Part shown: positions 52,941 to 64,000 of the stretch, in pieces
Layout: each line of letters begins with the position of its first letter
Numbering within the stretch: position 1 is the stretch's first letter
NCBI RefSeq assembly: GCF_008364825.1
Contig: NZ_VTTO01000004.1
Location: forward strand, 201,202-265,201
Source of the DNA: Azospirillum sp. B21
Lineage (GTDB): Bacteria > Pseudomonadota > Alphaproteobacteria > Azospirillales > Azospirillaceae
Reading direction: 5' to 3'
DNA length: 64,000 nt
Notes under the pieces: generated by a model
The model's database searches: none
Told to the model about the DNA's origin: nothing
What the model saw: the letters and a program-made list of their open reading frames with translations, nothing else
Position numbers and translations under genes: made by a program

Positions 52941-52971
52941 GGCGGGCAGGGGAGAGGCGCCCCTGCCCGCC
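52941..52971 (+). terminator. Perfect 12-bp hairpin after the small peptide gene
   Basis: GGCGGGCAGGGG (52941-52952) and CCCCTGCCCGCC (52960-52971) pair perfectly around a 7-base loop, ten bases after the peptide stop codon. No U-run follows, so it may stabilise the message instead of ending it. Confidence 0.6.
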
Positions 52972-53018
52972 AAGCCTGATATTGCCTCATCCACGCTCGT
53001 AGTCAATCGCCGGTATAG

Positions 53019-56939
<3,921 letters not shown>

Positions 56940-56941
56940 CG

Positions 56942-57832
56942 CTACTTCACGTGATCCGCCAGGCCCGTCGCCAACCCGTCGAAGACGGCGCGGCAGCGGG
57001 GGGTGGAGCGCAGATCCTCGTGCATGGCGACCCACACCCCCATGGGCAACTCGAAGCGGTCGGCCAGCAGCCGGACCAGATCGGGGTTCCGCCGCGCCAG
57101 CGGGACCTGACAGATGCCGATGCCGAACCCGGCCTCGATCGCTGCCAGCTGCGCCAGATGGCTGTCGGTGCGCAGGGCGAAGCGGGGCAGGGTGAGGCCC
57201 GGCACGCGCTGCATCATCGCGCGGATGTCCGGCGTCTCGCGGTCGAAGCCGATCAGGCTGTGGCCGTCGAACTCCTCCAGGCTGCGTGGCGTGCCGTGGC
57301 GCTCCAGGTAGCGGCGGTGGGCGTGCAGACCCAGCGCGATGCTGCCGACCCGCCGCACCAGAAGCGCCTGCTGGTCGGGCTCCACCATCCGCACGGCGAC
57401 ATCGGCATCGCGTTGCAGCAGATTGTCGATGCCGTTGGACAGCACCAGCTCGACCTCCAGCGCCGGATGGCGGCTCCGAAGGCCGGCCAGGATCGCCGGC
57501 AGGATGCGGGCGCCCACCACCTCGCTGGCGGTGACCCGCACCGTGCCGCGTACCTCCGCTCCCCATCCTGACGCCGTGCGCCACAGGCTGGCCGCCGCCG
57601 CATCCAATGCCTCCGCCTGCGGACGCAAGGCCAGCGCCGCGTCGGTCGGATCAAGCCCGCGCGGAGAGCGCACGAACAGGGAGCCGCCGACCGCCTCCTC
57701 CAGCGCGGCGATATGGCGGGCGAGGGTGGGTTGCGTCAACCCCAGGGCGCGTGCCGCCGCAGACAGCGACCCTTCACGGATCACCGCAAGGAAACTGCGG
57801 TAGAGGTCCCAGCTGGGTGGTGGCGGGTTCAT
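56942..57832 (-). CDS. LysR-family transcriptional regulator
   Basis: A 296-residue LTTR with an N-terminal winged HTH (SLSAAARALGLTQPTLARHIAALEEAVGGSLFVRSPRG, about residues 20-60) and a co-inducer domain (about 90-290). Start ATG 57832 precedes the HTH by the usual ~7 residues. It is convergent with the lactate dehydrogenase (2-base gap) and divergent from the epimerase gene, the classical LTTR-target layout. Confidence 0.92.
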   Translation of the reverse strand: MNPPPPSWDLYRSFLAVIREGSLSAAARALGLTQPTLARHIAALEEAVGGSLFVRSPRGLDPTDAALALRPQAEALDAAAASLWRTASGWGAEVRGTVRVTASEVVGARILPAILAGLRSRHPALEVELVLSNGIDNLLQRDADVAVRMVEPDQQALLVRRVGSIALGLHAHRRYLERHGTPRSLEEFDGHSLIGFDRETPDIRAMMQRVPGLTLPRFALRTDSHLAQLAAIEAGFGIGICQVPLARRNPDLVRLLADRFELPMGVWVAMHEDLRSTPRCRAVFDGLATGLADHVK

Positions 57833-57905
57833 CGATTTCAGTATAGCAACCCGCCACAGTTCGACAATTCCGTTCATCCGTTCCCCGGCCCATCCTTCCG
57901 CCGTC

Positions 57906-58988
57906 ATGAAGCGAAAAGCGATGGGGGCAGCAATGGAACGGCAGGCGACCGGCACGGACAGGACCGCCCTGGTTCTGGGTGCGACCGGCGGAGTCGGCGG
58001 CGAGATGGCGCGGGCGCTGGCGGCGCGAGGCTGGACGGTGCGCGGTCTGCGCCGCAAACCGGCGGAGCGGCTGCGACAGGACGGAATTCAGTGGATGTTC
58101 GGCGACGCGATGAATGCCGCCGACGTGGCGGCGGCGGCCGAGGGCGCAGCGCTGATCGTCCACGCGGTGAATCCGCCGGGATACCGTCATTGGGACCGGT
58201 TGGTTCTACCCATGCTGGACAACAGCATCGCCGCAGCCTGCGTCAACCGTGCCCGCATCCTGCTGCCCGGCACCGTCTACAACTATGGCCCCGACGTCTT
58301 CCCGCTGATCCCGGAGACGGCGGCGCAGAACCCGCTCACCCGCAAGGGTGCCATCCGGGTGGAGATGGAGCGTCGGTTGCATCGCGCGGTGGGGCAGGGG
58401 GCGAGATTGCTGATCCTGCGCTGCGGCGACTTCTTCGGTCCGCAGGCGGGCAACAGCTGGTTCAGCCAAGGATTGCTGACGCCCGGCAAGCCGCCGACCC
58501 GGATCAACCAGCCGGGCCGGCCGGGGATCGGCCATCAATGGGCCTATCTGCCCGACGTGGCGGAAACCGCGATGCGTCTGCTCGACCGCGAGGCGGAGTT
58601 GGGCAACGACGCGATGTTCCACATGGATGGACACTGGGATGCCGATGGCGGCCGGATGGTCTCGGCCATCCTCCGCGCACTGGGCGAGCCAAGCCTGCCG
58701 GTGAGGCGGATGCCCTGGTGGGTGCTGCGGCTGGCCGGTCCGGCGGTGCCGCTGTTTCGCGAACTCAGCGAGATGCGCTATCTGTGGCAGGAACCGGTGC
58801 GGCTCGACAACCGCCGCCTGCTGGCCTTCCTGGGCGAGGAACCGCACACCCCGCTGGATCCGGCAGTGCGCAGGACGCTTGCCGGTTTGGAATATCTCAA
58901 GCTGGGGCATCTCCCCGCACTGCCGGCGGAAACGCCGGAGGCAGGGAGATGCATACCCGACCGCGTGGCCTCTCGCCGTATGGGCTGA
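57906..58988 (+). CDS. NAD(P)-dependent epimerase/dehydratase family (extended SDR-like) protein
   Basis: A 360-residue Rossmann protein: [20 protein letters not shown] (dinucleotide motif), GDAMNAADV, VHAVNPPGY, LLPGTVYNYG. The usual catalytic YxxxK is not clear; NPLTRKGAIRVEMER occupies that region. Substrate unknown, possibly a sugar nucleotide or NAD(P)H-dependent reductase. It starts 73 bases from the LysR gene and is probably its target. ATG 57906 is used; ATG 57933 is an alternative. Confidence 0.75.
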   Translation: MKRKAMGAAMERQATGTDRTALVLGATGGVGGEMARALAARGWTVRGLRRKPAERLRQDGIQWMFGDAMNAADVAAAAEGAALIVHAVNPPGYRHWDRLVLPMLDNSIAAACVNRARILLPGTVYNYGPDVFPLIPETAAQNPLTRKGAIRVEMERRLHRAVGQGARLLILRCGDFFGPQAGNSWFSQGLLTPGKPPTRINQPGRPGIGHQWAYLPDVAETAMRLLDREAELGNDAMFHMDGHWDADGGRMVSAILRALGEPSLPVRRMPWWVLRLAGPAVPLFRELSEMRYLWQEPVRLDNRRLLAFLGEEPHTPLDPAVRRTLAGLEYLKLGHLPALPAETPEAGRCIPDRVASRRMG

Positions 58989-59011
58989 GACCACACGGTT
59001 CAAACCAATCC

Positions 59012-59569
59012 TCAGACCACCGGACCCGGAGTGCCTTTGTTGGCTTCCAGGGCGCGGGCCAGGCCTTCCTCGATCTTCTTGGCCGCCTCTTCGGCGTTGC
59101 CCCAGCCGCGGACCTTCACCCACTTATTCTTTTCGAGATCCTTGTAGTGCTCGAAGAAGTGAGCGATCTGCTCGATCACGATCGACGGCAGGTCGGTGTA
59201 GTCCTTCACGTCGGTGTAGAACGGGTGCAGCTTGTCGACAGGAACGGCCAGCAGCTTCTCGTCCTCGCCGGCCTCGTCCTCCATGTACAGGACGCCGATG
59301 GGACGCGAGCGCAGGACCGCACCCGGGACGACGCCGTGCTGGCCGACGACGCAGACGTCCACCGGATCGCCGTCACCCGACAGGGTGTGCGGGATGAAGC
59401 CGTAGTTGCAGGGATAGAACATCGCGGTGTGCAGGAAACGGTCGACGAACACCGCGCCCGATTCCTTGTCGACTTCGTACTTCACCGGCTGGCCGCCGAT
59501 CGGAATCTCGATGACGACGTTCACGTCCCAGGGGGCATTCTTACCCGCGGCGAGCTTGCTCAGATCCAT
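59012..59569 (-). CDS. ppa: Inorganic pyrophosphatase
   Basis: Hydrolyses PPi, driving biosynthetic reactions. A 185-residue family I enzyme with VVIEIPIGGQPVKYEVDKESG, the signature GDGDPVDVCV (metal-binding Asp cluster) and the C-terminal NKWVKVRGWGN. Start ATG 59569 (MDLSKLAAGK). Convergent with the epimerase gene. Confidence 0.96.
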   Translation of the reverse strand: MDLSKLAAGKNAPWDVNVVIEIPIGGQPVKYEVDKESGAVFVDRFLHTAMFYPCNYGFIPHTLSGDGDPVDVCVVGQHGVVPGAVLRSRPIGVLYMEDEAGEDEKLLAVPVDKLHPFYTDVKDYTDLPSIVIEQIAHFFEHYKDLEKNKWVKVRGWGNAEEAAKKIEEGLARALEANKGTPGPVV

Positions 59570-59733
59570 GTATCGCGTTCCTTCGACTGGCGTATTCAGG
59601 GCACGTTCTTGTTTCGGCGCCGATGCCCGGTCCGGCGCCACGCGGGGCCGGAGTTTAGGCGGAACGCCGATCAAGGCCAAGGAACTTGCGTGGGCTCTTG
59701 CGCAGGTGCGGCAAAGGGGCAACCCTGCCGGGC

Positions 59734-61581
59734 ATGGCCCGCCCGATCATCCTGCTCCTCATCCTTCTGGCTCTGCCGGCGCTCCGTCCGGCATGGGCGG
59801 AGGCCCCCGAACACCAAACGCCGACGCACGGCATCGCCATGCATGTCAGTGTAACGCATGGCATAGCCATGCACGGCGATCTGGCATTGCCGCCGGATTT
59901 CACCGCCTTCCCCTATGTCGACCCGGCCGCGGTGAAGGGCGGGACCATCCGGCAGGCAGTGACCGGCAGCTTCGACAGTCTCCACCCGCACATCGTCAAG
60001 GGCGTGCCGGCGCTGGGCCTGGGCTATGTGTTCGAGGCGCTGCTGACGCGGTCGTGGGACGAGCCCTTCTCGCTCTATGGTCTCCTGGCCGACCGGGTGG
60101 AGGTGGCCGGCGACCGCTCCGCCGTCACCTTCCGCATCAATCCCAAGGCGCGCTGGCATGACGGGACGCCGGTGACCGCCGACGACGTGCTGTTCTCCCT
60201 GGAGATGCAGCGGCGGCACGGCACGCCCAACCGTCGTTTGTTCTACGCCAAGGTCGCGGCAGCCGAAGCGCCCGATCCGCAGACCGTCCGCTTCGCCTTC
60301 GCCTCCAACCCGGACGGAGCCATCGACCGCGAGATGCCGCTGCTGATGGGGTTGATGCCGATCCATTCGAAAGCCTTCTGGACCGGACGCGACTTCAACC
60401 GCACGACGCTGGAGCCGATCGTCGGCAGCGGTCCCTACCGTATCGCCGCCGTCGATCCGGGAAGGCGCATCGTCTATGAGCGGGTGCGCGACTATTGGGG
60501 CCGCGACCTGCCTACCCGTGTCGGGCAGTTCAACGCCGATCGGCTGGAATTCGACTATTACCGCGATGATTCCGTGGCGCTGGAAGCCTTCAAGGCCGGG
60601 CAGGGCGATGTTCGTTACGAGAGCGATCCGGCCAAATGGGCCACCGGCTACGACGGCCCGGCCCTGCGCGACGGCCGCATTGTGCGGGAGGAACTGCCGA
60701 ACCGGCGGCCGGAGCCGGCGCGCGGTCTGATCTTCAACACCCGCCGACCGATCTTCGCCGATCTGCGGGTGCGCCGGGCGTTGGGGATGGCGACCGACTT
60801 CGATTGGATCGGCCGCAGCCTGTTCCACGGGCTGCTGACCCGCACCGCCAGCTATTACCCCAACTCCGACCTTGCCGCTCGCGGCTTGCCGGAGGGGGAG
60901 GAGTTGCGGGCGCTGGAGCCATTCCGCGACCGGTTGCCGCCGGAGCTGTTCACCCACCCGTTCGCCCTGCCGGATGGCGGGACCGGCAACGGCCCGGCGG
61001 GCCTGCGCGCCAGCCGGCGCGAGGCGTTGCGGCTGCTGGAGCAGGCCGGCTGGCGGGTGCGCGACGGCCGGCTGACCGATGCGGCCGGGAATCGTTTCGC
61101 CTTCGAAATCATTCTCTCCGATCCATCGGAGGAGCGGGTGGCGCTGGAATTTGCCCGTTCGCTGGAGCCGCTGGGCATCGAAGCGCGCGTCCGGACGGTG
61201 GACAGTGCCCAGTTCCAGGGGCGGCTGGACCGTTTCGATTTCGATATGACTATGCGCTGGTGGGCGTCCAGCCTGTCTCCCGGAAACGAGCAGCTCTATT
61301 ACTACGGGTCCGACGCGGCCGGGCAGGAGGGAAGCCGCAATCTGGCCGGCATCCGCGACCCGGTGGTCGACGAACTTGCCCGCTCCATCGCCGCGGCCAC
61401 CACGCGGGCGGAGCTGGTCGGCCGGGTGCGGGCGCTGGACCGGGTGCTGCTGTGGGGACACTACATGGTCCCGCTGTTCCACAGCCCGGTGGACCGGATC
61501 GCCCGCTGGGCGACCTTGCGGCGCCCAGCCCTCACACCGCTGTATGGACCGATGGTGGAAAGCTGGTGGGTGGCGCCTTAG
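59734..61581 (+). CDS. Peptide/nickel-type ABC transporter substrate-binding protein (family 5)
   Basis: A 615-residue secreted SBP. A signal peptide spans about 1-22 (PIILLLILLALPALRPAW). Then the SBP_bac_5 fold: FTAFPYVDPAAVKGGTIRQA, PKARWHDGTPVTADDVLFSLEMQ, IVGSGPYRI, ARGLIFNTRRPIFADLRVRRALGMA. The permease and ATPase genes are absent, so its partner is elsewhere. Residues ~31-50 contain a tandem duplication of THGIAMH. Start ATG 59734 follows the signal peptide rule; ATG 59686 is a weaker option. Confidence 0.9.
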   Translation: MARPIILLLILLALPALRPAWAEAPEHQTPTHGIAMHVSVTHGIAMHGDLALPPDFTAFPYVDPAAVKGGTIRQAVTGSFDSLHPHIVKGVPALGLGYVFEALLTRSWDEPFSLYGLLADRVEVAGDRSAVTFRINPKARWHDGTPVTADDVLFSLEMQRRHGTPNRRLFYAKVAAAEAPDPQTVRFAFASNPDGAIDREMPLLMGLMPIHSKAFWTGRDFNRTTLEPIVGSGPYRIAAVDPGRRIVYERVRDYWGRDLPTRVGQFNADRLEFDYYRDDSVALEAFKAGQGDVRYESDPAKWATGYDGPALRDGRIVREELPNRRPEPARGLIFNTRRPIFADLRVRRALGMATDFDWIGRSLFHGLLTRTASYYPNSDLAARGLPEGEELRALEPFRDRLPPELFTHPFALPDGGTGNGPAGLRASRREALRLLEQAGWRVRDGRLTDAAGNRFAFEIILSDPSEERVALEFARSLEPLGIEARVRTVDSAQFQGRLDRFDFDMTMRWWASSLSPGNEQLYYYGSDAAGQEGSRNLAGIRDPVVDELARSIAAATTRAELVGRVRALDRVLLWGHYMVPLFHSPVDRIARWATLRRPALTPLYGPMVESWWVAP

Positions 61582-61594
61582 TGCCGTCGGTCGG

Positions 61595-61630
61595 ACCTTC
61601 CCCCGCGAAAAGGGAGAAGGTCTTTTTCCC
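61595..61630 (+). terminator. Intrinsic terminator of the substrate-binding protein gene
   Basis: ACCTTCCCCC pairs with GGGAGAAGGT with minor bulges around a GCGAAAA loop and is followed by CTTTTTCCC, 13 bases past the stop codon. Confidence 0.7.
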
Positions 61631-61641
61631 GGTGAGCGAGC

Positions 61642-61944
61642 CTACCGGTCGTGCAGCGGGGCCATCTGATCCAGGCGGTGGGCGAAGTCGATGTCGGACT
61701 GGGTCACGGCATCGGCGCTGCGGGTGTAGAGGATCACCTCCACCCGGCCGAGGTCGTTGAACCATTCGGGATGGTGGCCGGTCTTCTCGGCCAGCAGGGC
61801 GACCTGGTTCATGAACCCCCAGGCGGCCGGGAAGTCGGCGAAATGGAAGGTCTTGCGTATGGCGTCGCGTTCCAGCACCTCCGACCAGCCGTGCAGTTCC
61901 TTCAGTGCCGTCTGGCGATGCGCGCCAACCAAACGATCGGACAT
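61642..61944 (-). CDS. phhB: 4a-hydroxytetrahydrobiopterin dehydratase (pterin-4a-carbinolamine dehydratase)
   Basis: Recycles tetrahydropterin after aromatic amino-acid hydroxylases. A 100-residue PCD fold with IRKTFHFADFPAAWGFMNQVALLAEKTGHHPEWFNDLGRVEVILYT and DIDFAHRLDQM; the active-site His pair and Trp in KTGHHPEWFN are present. Divergent from the metallopeptidase gene. Confidence 0.93.
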   Translation of the reverse strand: MSDRLVGAHRQTALKELHGWSEVLERDAIRKTFHFADFPAAWGFMNQVALLAEKTGHHPEWFNDLGRVEVILYTRSADAVTQSDIDFAHRLDQMAPLHDR

Positions 61945-62025
61945 GATAACCTCCCTTTCTTTCGTCCCTCTTTTGCCGCCCGCAGCTTCTTGGCGAACGG
62001 GCAGCGGTCCGCTACCTTCTGCGGC

Positions 62026-62436
62026 ATGATACGGAAACCTTCAGGTCCCCATACGGTTCCGCCCACGGTCGAAGACCTGGAGCGCATGGCCGAAGAAGCG
62101 CTTGAAACCATCCCGGCGGAGCTTCTGGCCCCGGTCGGAAACCTCGTCATCCATGTCGAGGATTTTCCCGATGAGGATACCGAGCGGGAGATGGAGCTGG
62201 AAAGCCCATTCGATCTGCTGGGGCTGTACCGGGGTGTGGATCTGACGCGGCAAAGCGTCGCCGACCTGCGCGGCGGGCCGGACATGATCTTCCTCTACCG
62301 CCGGCCGATCCTGGATTACTGGTGCGAGACGGGCGAAGAATTGCCGGCCATCGTCCGCCATGTCCTGATCCATGAGATCGGCCATCATTTCGGCTTCTCC
62401 GACGACGACATGGAGCGGATCGAGACGATGGAGTAG
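62026..62436 (+). CDS. Small minimal-MMP-like metallopeptidase family protein
   Basis: A 136-residue protein with zinc-peptidase motif HEIGHHFGFSDDDM near the C-terminus and EDLERMAEEALETIPAELLAPV near the N-terminus, the pattern of the small MMP-like (DUF1025) family. Zn ligands and the catalytic Glu are present, but its activity is unproven. Start ATG 62026. Confidence 0.88.
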   Translation: MIRKPSGPHTVPPTVEDLERMAEEALETIPAELLAPVGNLVIHVEDFPDEDTEREMELESPFDLLGLYRGVDLTRQSVADLRGGPDMIFLYRRPILDYWCETGEELPAIVRHVLIHEIGHHFGFSDDDMERIETME

Positions 62437-62453
62437 GTGGAGGGGGAGGGCGT

Positions 62454-63065
62454 TCAGCCCTCCAGCGCGTCGGCCACCCGGCGGCGCAGGGCCGGCACCA
62501 GTTCCTCCTCGAACCAGGGGTTCCGGTTCAGCCAGGCGGTGTTGCGCCAGCTCGGGTGCGGCAGCGGGATATAGGCCGGTCCGTAGTCGCGCCAGTTCGC
62601 CACCGTCTCCGTCATCGTCGCCTTCCGGCGGTCGCCCAGATAGCGCGTTTGGGCGTACTGCCCGATCAGCAGGGTCAGCCGGACGCCCGACAGCGCGTCG
62701 AGCACCGGCGGGTGCCACAAGGGCGCGCATTCGGGTCTTGGCGGGTAATCGCCGCCCTTCGGCATGGTTCCGGGATAGCACAGCCCCATCGGCACCACGG
62801 CGATGCGGGATTCGTCGTAGAAGGCGGTCCGGTCCATCGCCAGCCACTTGCGCAGCCGGTCGCCGGAGGCGTCGTCCCAGGGGATGCCGCTGGCATGCAC
62901 CCGTGCGCCGGGCGCTTGGCCGACGATCAGCAGGCGGGCGGCGGGGGTGCCGCGCAGGACAGGGCGACAGCCGTGTGGCAGGACGCCCGCGCACAGCGTG
63001 CAGGCGCGCACCCTCGCGAACAGGCGGTCCAGGTCGGAACCGCCTTCAATCATGTCATCGGACAA
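62454..63065 (-). CDS. Uracil-DNA glycosylase family protein
   Basis: A 203-residue protein of the UDG superfamily: LLIVGQAPGARVHASGIPWDDASGDRLRKWL (first motif) and IPLPHPSWRN (second motif). An N-terminal CTLC pair suggests a possible Fe-S or metal site as in family 4/5 enzymes. Removes uracil or related bases from DNA, if active. Start ATG 63065 overlaps the 3' end of cobB by 11 bases; ATG 63053 is an alternative. Confidence 0.85.
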   Translation of the reverse strand: MSDDMIEGGSDLDRLFARVRACTLCAGVLPHGCRPVLRGTPAARLLIVGQAPGARVHASGIPWDDASGDRLRKWLAMDRTAFYDESRIAVVPMGLCYPGTMPKGGDYPPRPECAPLWHPPVLDALSGVRLTLLIGQYAQTRYLGDRRKATMTETVANWRDYGPAYIPLPHPSWRNTAWLNRNPWFEEELVPALRRRVADALEG

Positions 63066-63798
63066 TCGATAGCAAATCCTGGACGAAGGCCGGCACCACC
63101 TGGGTCGCCGGGCCGTTGATCGAGCTGTGGAAATAGGACGCGCCTTCCGAGGGTTCCAGGTTCAGCTCGACCGTATAGGCGCCGGCCGACCGCGCCTCTG
63201 CCACAAATCCGGCAGCGGGGTAGACATGGCCCGATGTGCCGATCGACACGAACAGGTCGCATTCCTCCAGCGCCCGCTGGATGCGCTCCATCTGGTAGGG
63301 CATCTCGCCGAACCACACCACGTCCGGCCGCATGCCGCCCTTGCGCCCGCAGGTCAGGCAATGGTCGTGCACCGACAGGTCGCCCTGCACCTCCACCACC
63401 GTGCGGCAATGCAGGCAAAAGGCCTTCAGCAGTTCGCCATGCATGTGCAGCGGCGCCGTCGACCCACCGCGCTCGTGCAGATCGTCGATGTTCTGGGTCA
63501 CCAGCAGGACATCGCCCTTCCAGCGCCGCTCCAGCTCCGCCAGCGCCCGGTGCGCGGCGTTGGGCTGCACCGCCGGGTCGGCGAGGCCGTGGCGACGGTC
63601 GTTGTAGAAGCGGTGGACGAGGTCGGGGTTGCGCGCGAAGCCCTGCGGCGTCGCCACATCCTCCAGATCGACCTGGCTCCAGATGCCGCCGGCGCAGCGG
63701 AAGGTGTCCAGCCCCGATTCCTTGGAAATCCCGGCCCCGGTCAGGATGACGATCGAGTCGGTCGGACGCAGGCGGTTGGTCAGCGCGGGTGAGGGCAT
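63055..63798 (-). CDS. cobB: NAD-dependent protein deacylase, CobB/sirtuin type
   Basis: Removes acetyl and succinyl groups from lysines using NAD+. The 247-residue sirtuin has GAGISKESGLDTFR (NAD), catalytic His120 in TAPLHMHGE, TQNIDDLHERGG, and a zinc site with four Cys (128, 131, 147, 150). Tyr65 and Arg68 in FYNDRRH match the desuccinylase residues of class III sirtuins. Start ATG 63798 with AAGGGG upstream. Its target-side partner may be the Pat-like enzyme at 53-55.7 kb. Confidence 0.93.
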   Translation of the reverse strand: MPSPALTNRLRPTDSIVILTGAGISKESGLDTFRCAGGIWSQVDLEDVATPQGFARNPDLVHRFYNDRRHGLADPAVQPNAAHRALAELERRWKGDVLLVTQNIDDLHERGGSTAPLHMHGELLKAFCLHCRTVVEVQGDLSVHDHCLTCGRKGGMRPDVVWFGEMPYQMERIQRALEECDLFVSIGTSGHVYPAAGFVAEARSAGAYTVELNLEPSEGASYFHSSINGPATQVVPAFVQDLLSIVR

Positions 63799-63964
63799 GG
63801 CATCCCCTTGATGTCTGGCGATCGGATTCACGCTTCAAATCGAGTCCGATTTTACGCGATCCGATCTAACGGTTCGGAAACCGGTCATGTGGAAAACTGC
63901 TGCGGCGTACGCTCGTCGCGCCCGGAAGTAAAGCCGCTGAAAAGAAGGAAGGGGGATACCGCAG

Positions 63965-64000
63965 GTGGTCAAGGTCCTGTTCGTCTGCACGGGCAACATC
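63965..64000 (+). CDS. Low-molecular-weight protein tyrosine phosphatase, N-terminal fragment
   Basis: The last 12 codons of the window read VVKVLFVCTGNI from GTG 63965, with GGAAGGGG upstream. This is the opening beta-strand and P-loop (CTGNI, first half of the C-x5-R signature) of LMW-PTP. The remainder is outside the window. Confidence 0.75.
   Translation, partial: MVKVLFVCTGNI

Overview
The window looks like the chromosome of a high-GC alphaproteobacterium of the Rhodospirillales, most probably Azospirillum or a close relative. This rests on the strong G/C bias at third codon positions, the pckA-chvI-chvG-hprK-rapZ-PTS order, the cobT/cobS/DnaJ-domain/bolA neighbourhood, a polyhydroxyalkanoate-type granule protein and many large sensor kinases. 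No rRNA operon, prophage, plasmid origin or CRISPR array is visible. One tRNA (Ala, anticodon CGC) is present with a clear promoter and terminator.

Layout. 1-3.4 kb: end of a four-helix-bundle protein, a short hypothetical, DUF1289, an acidic zinc-ribbon protein and DUF1003. 3.6-14.5 kb: central-carbon regulation block with GTP-type PEP carboxykinase, a HugZ-like protein, the ChvI/ChvG two-component system, HPr kinase, RapZ and a transporter-less PTS (EIIA-Man, HPr, EI). 14.5-19 kb: nuclease, M48 protease, class III cyclase. 19-23.7 kb: cobaltochelatase CobT and CobS, separated by a small PD-(D/E)XK-like gene bounded by inverted repeats, then a DnaJ-domain protein and BolA. 23.8-26.4 kb: ribbon-helix-helix regulator with a palindromic upstream site, DUF2889, CBS and SRPBCC proteins. 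26.5-32 kb: aroB-aroK, divergent from a small membrane protein, a large secreted helical protein and XerD. 32-38.7 kb: a PHA-system protein and two large sensor kinases, the first apparently unable to bind ATP normally. 38.8-43.6 kb: dut, coaBC, a sigma54-type response regulator, a cold-shock protein and a receiver-Hpt protein. 43.8-48.5 kb: trpB-trpA-accD-folC. 48.5-52.9 kb: EamA exporter with a His-rich tail, tRNA-Ala, yggT-DUF167-folD-corA and a 23-codon amphipathic peptide gene. 53-64 kb: Pat-like protein acyltransferase, lactate dehydrogenase, LysR regulator with divergent epimerase, inorganic pyrophosphatase, peptide-binding protein, pterin dehydratase, small metallopeptidase, uracil-DNA glycosylase, CobB sirtuin and the start of a low-molecular-weight tyrosine phosphatase.

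How the genes fit together. The 3.6-14.5 kb block joins gluconeogenic entry (pckA), envelope/acid sensing (ChvG/ChvI) and HPr-based phosphorelay signalling. The Pat-like acetyltransferase and the CobB deacylase are a likely opposed pair for lysine acylation. The strongest unusual signals are the inverted-repeat-bounded gene splitting cobT from cobS, the 23-residue TisB-like peptide gene, the DivL-like pseudokinase, and the zinc-ribbon protein with five dispersed copies of one short helical motif.
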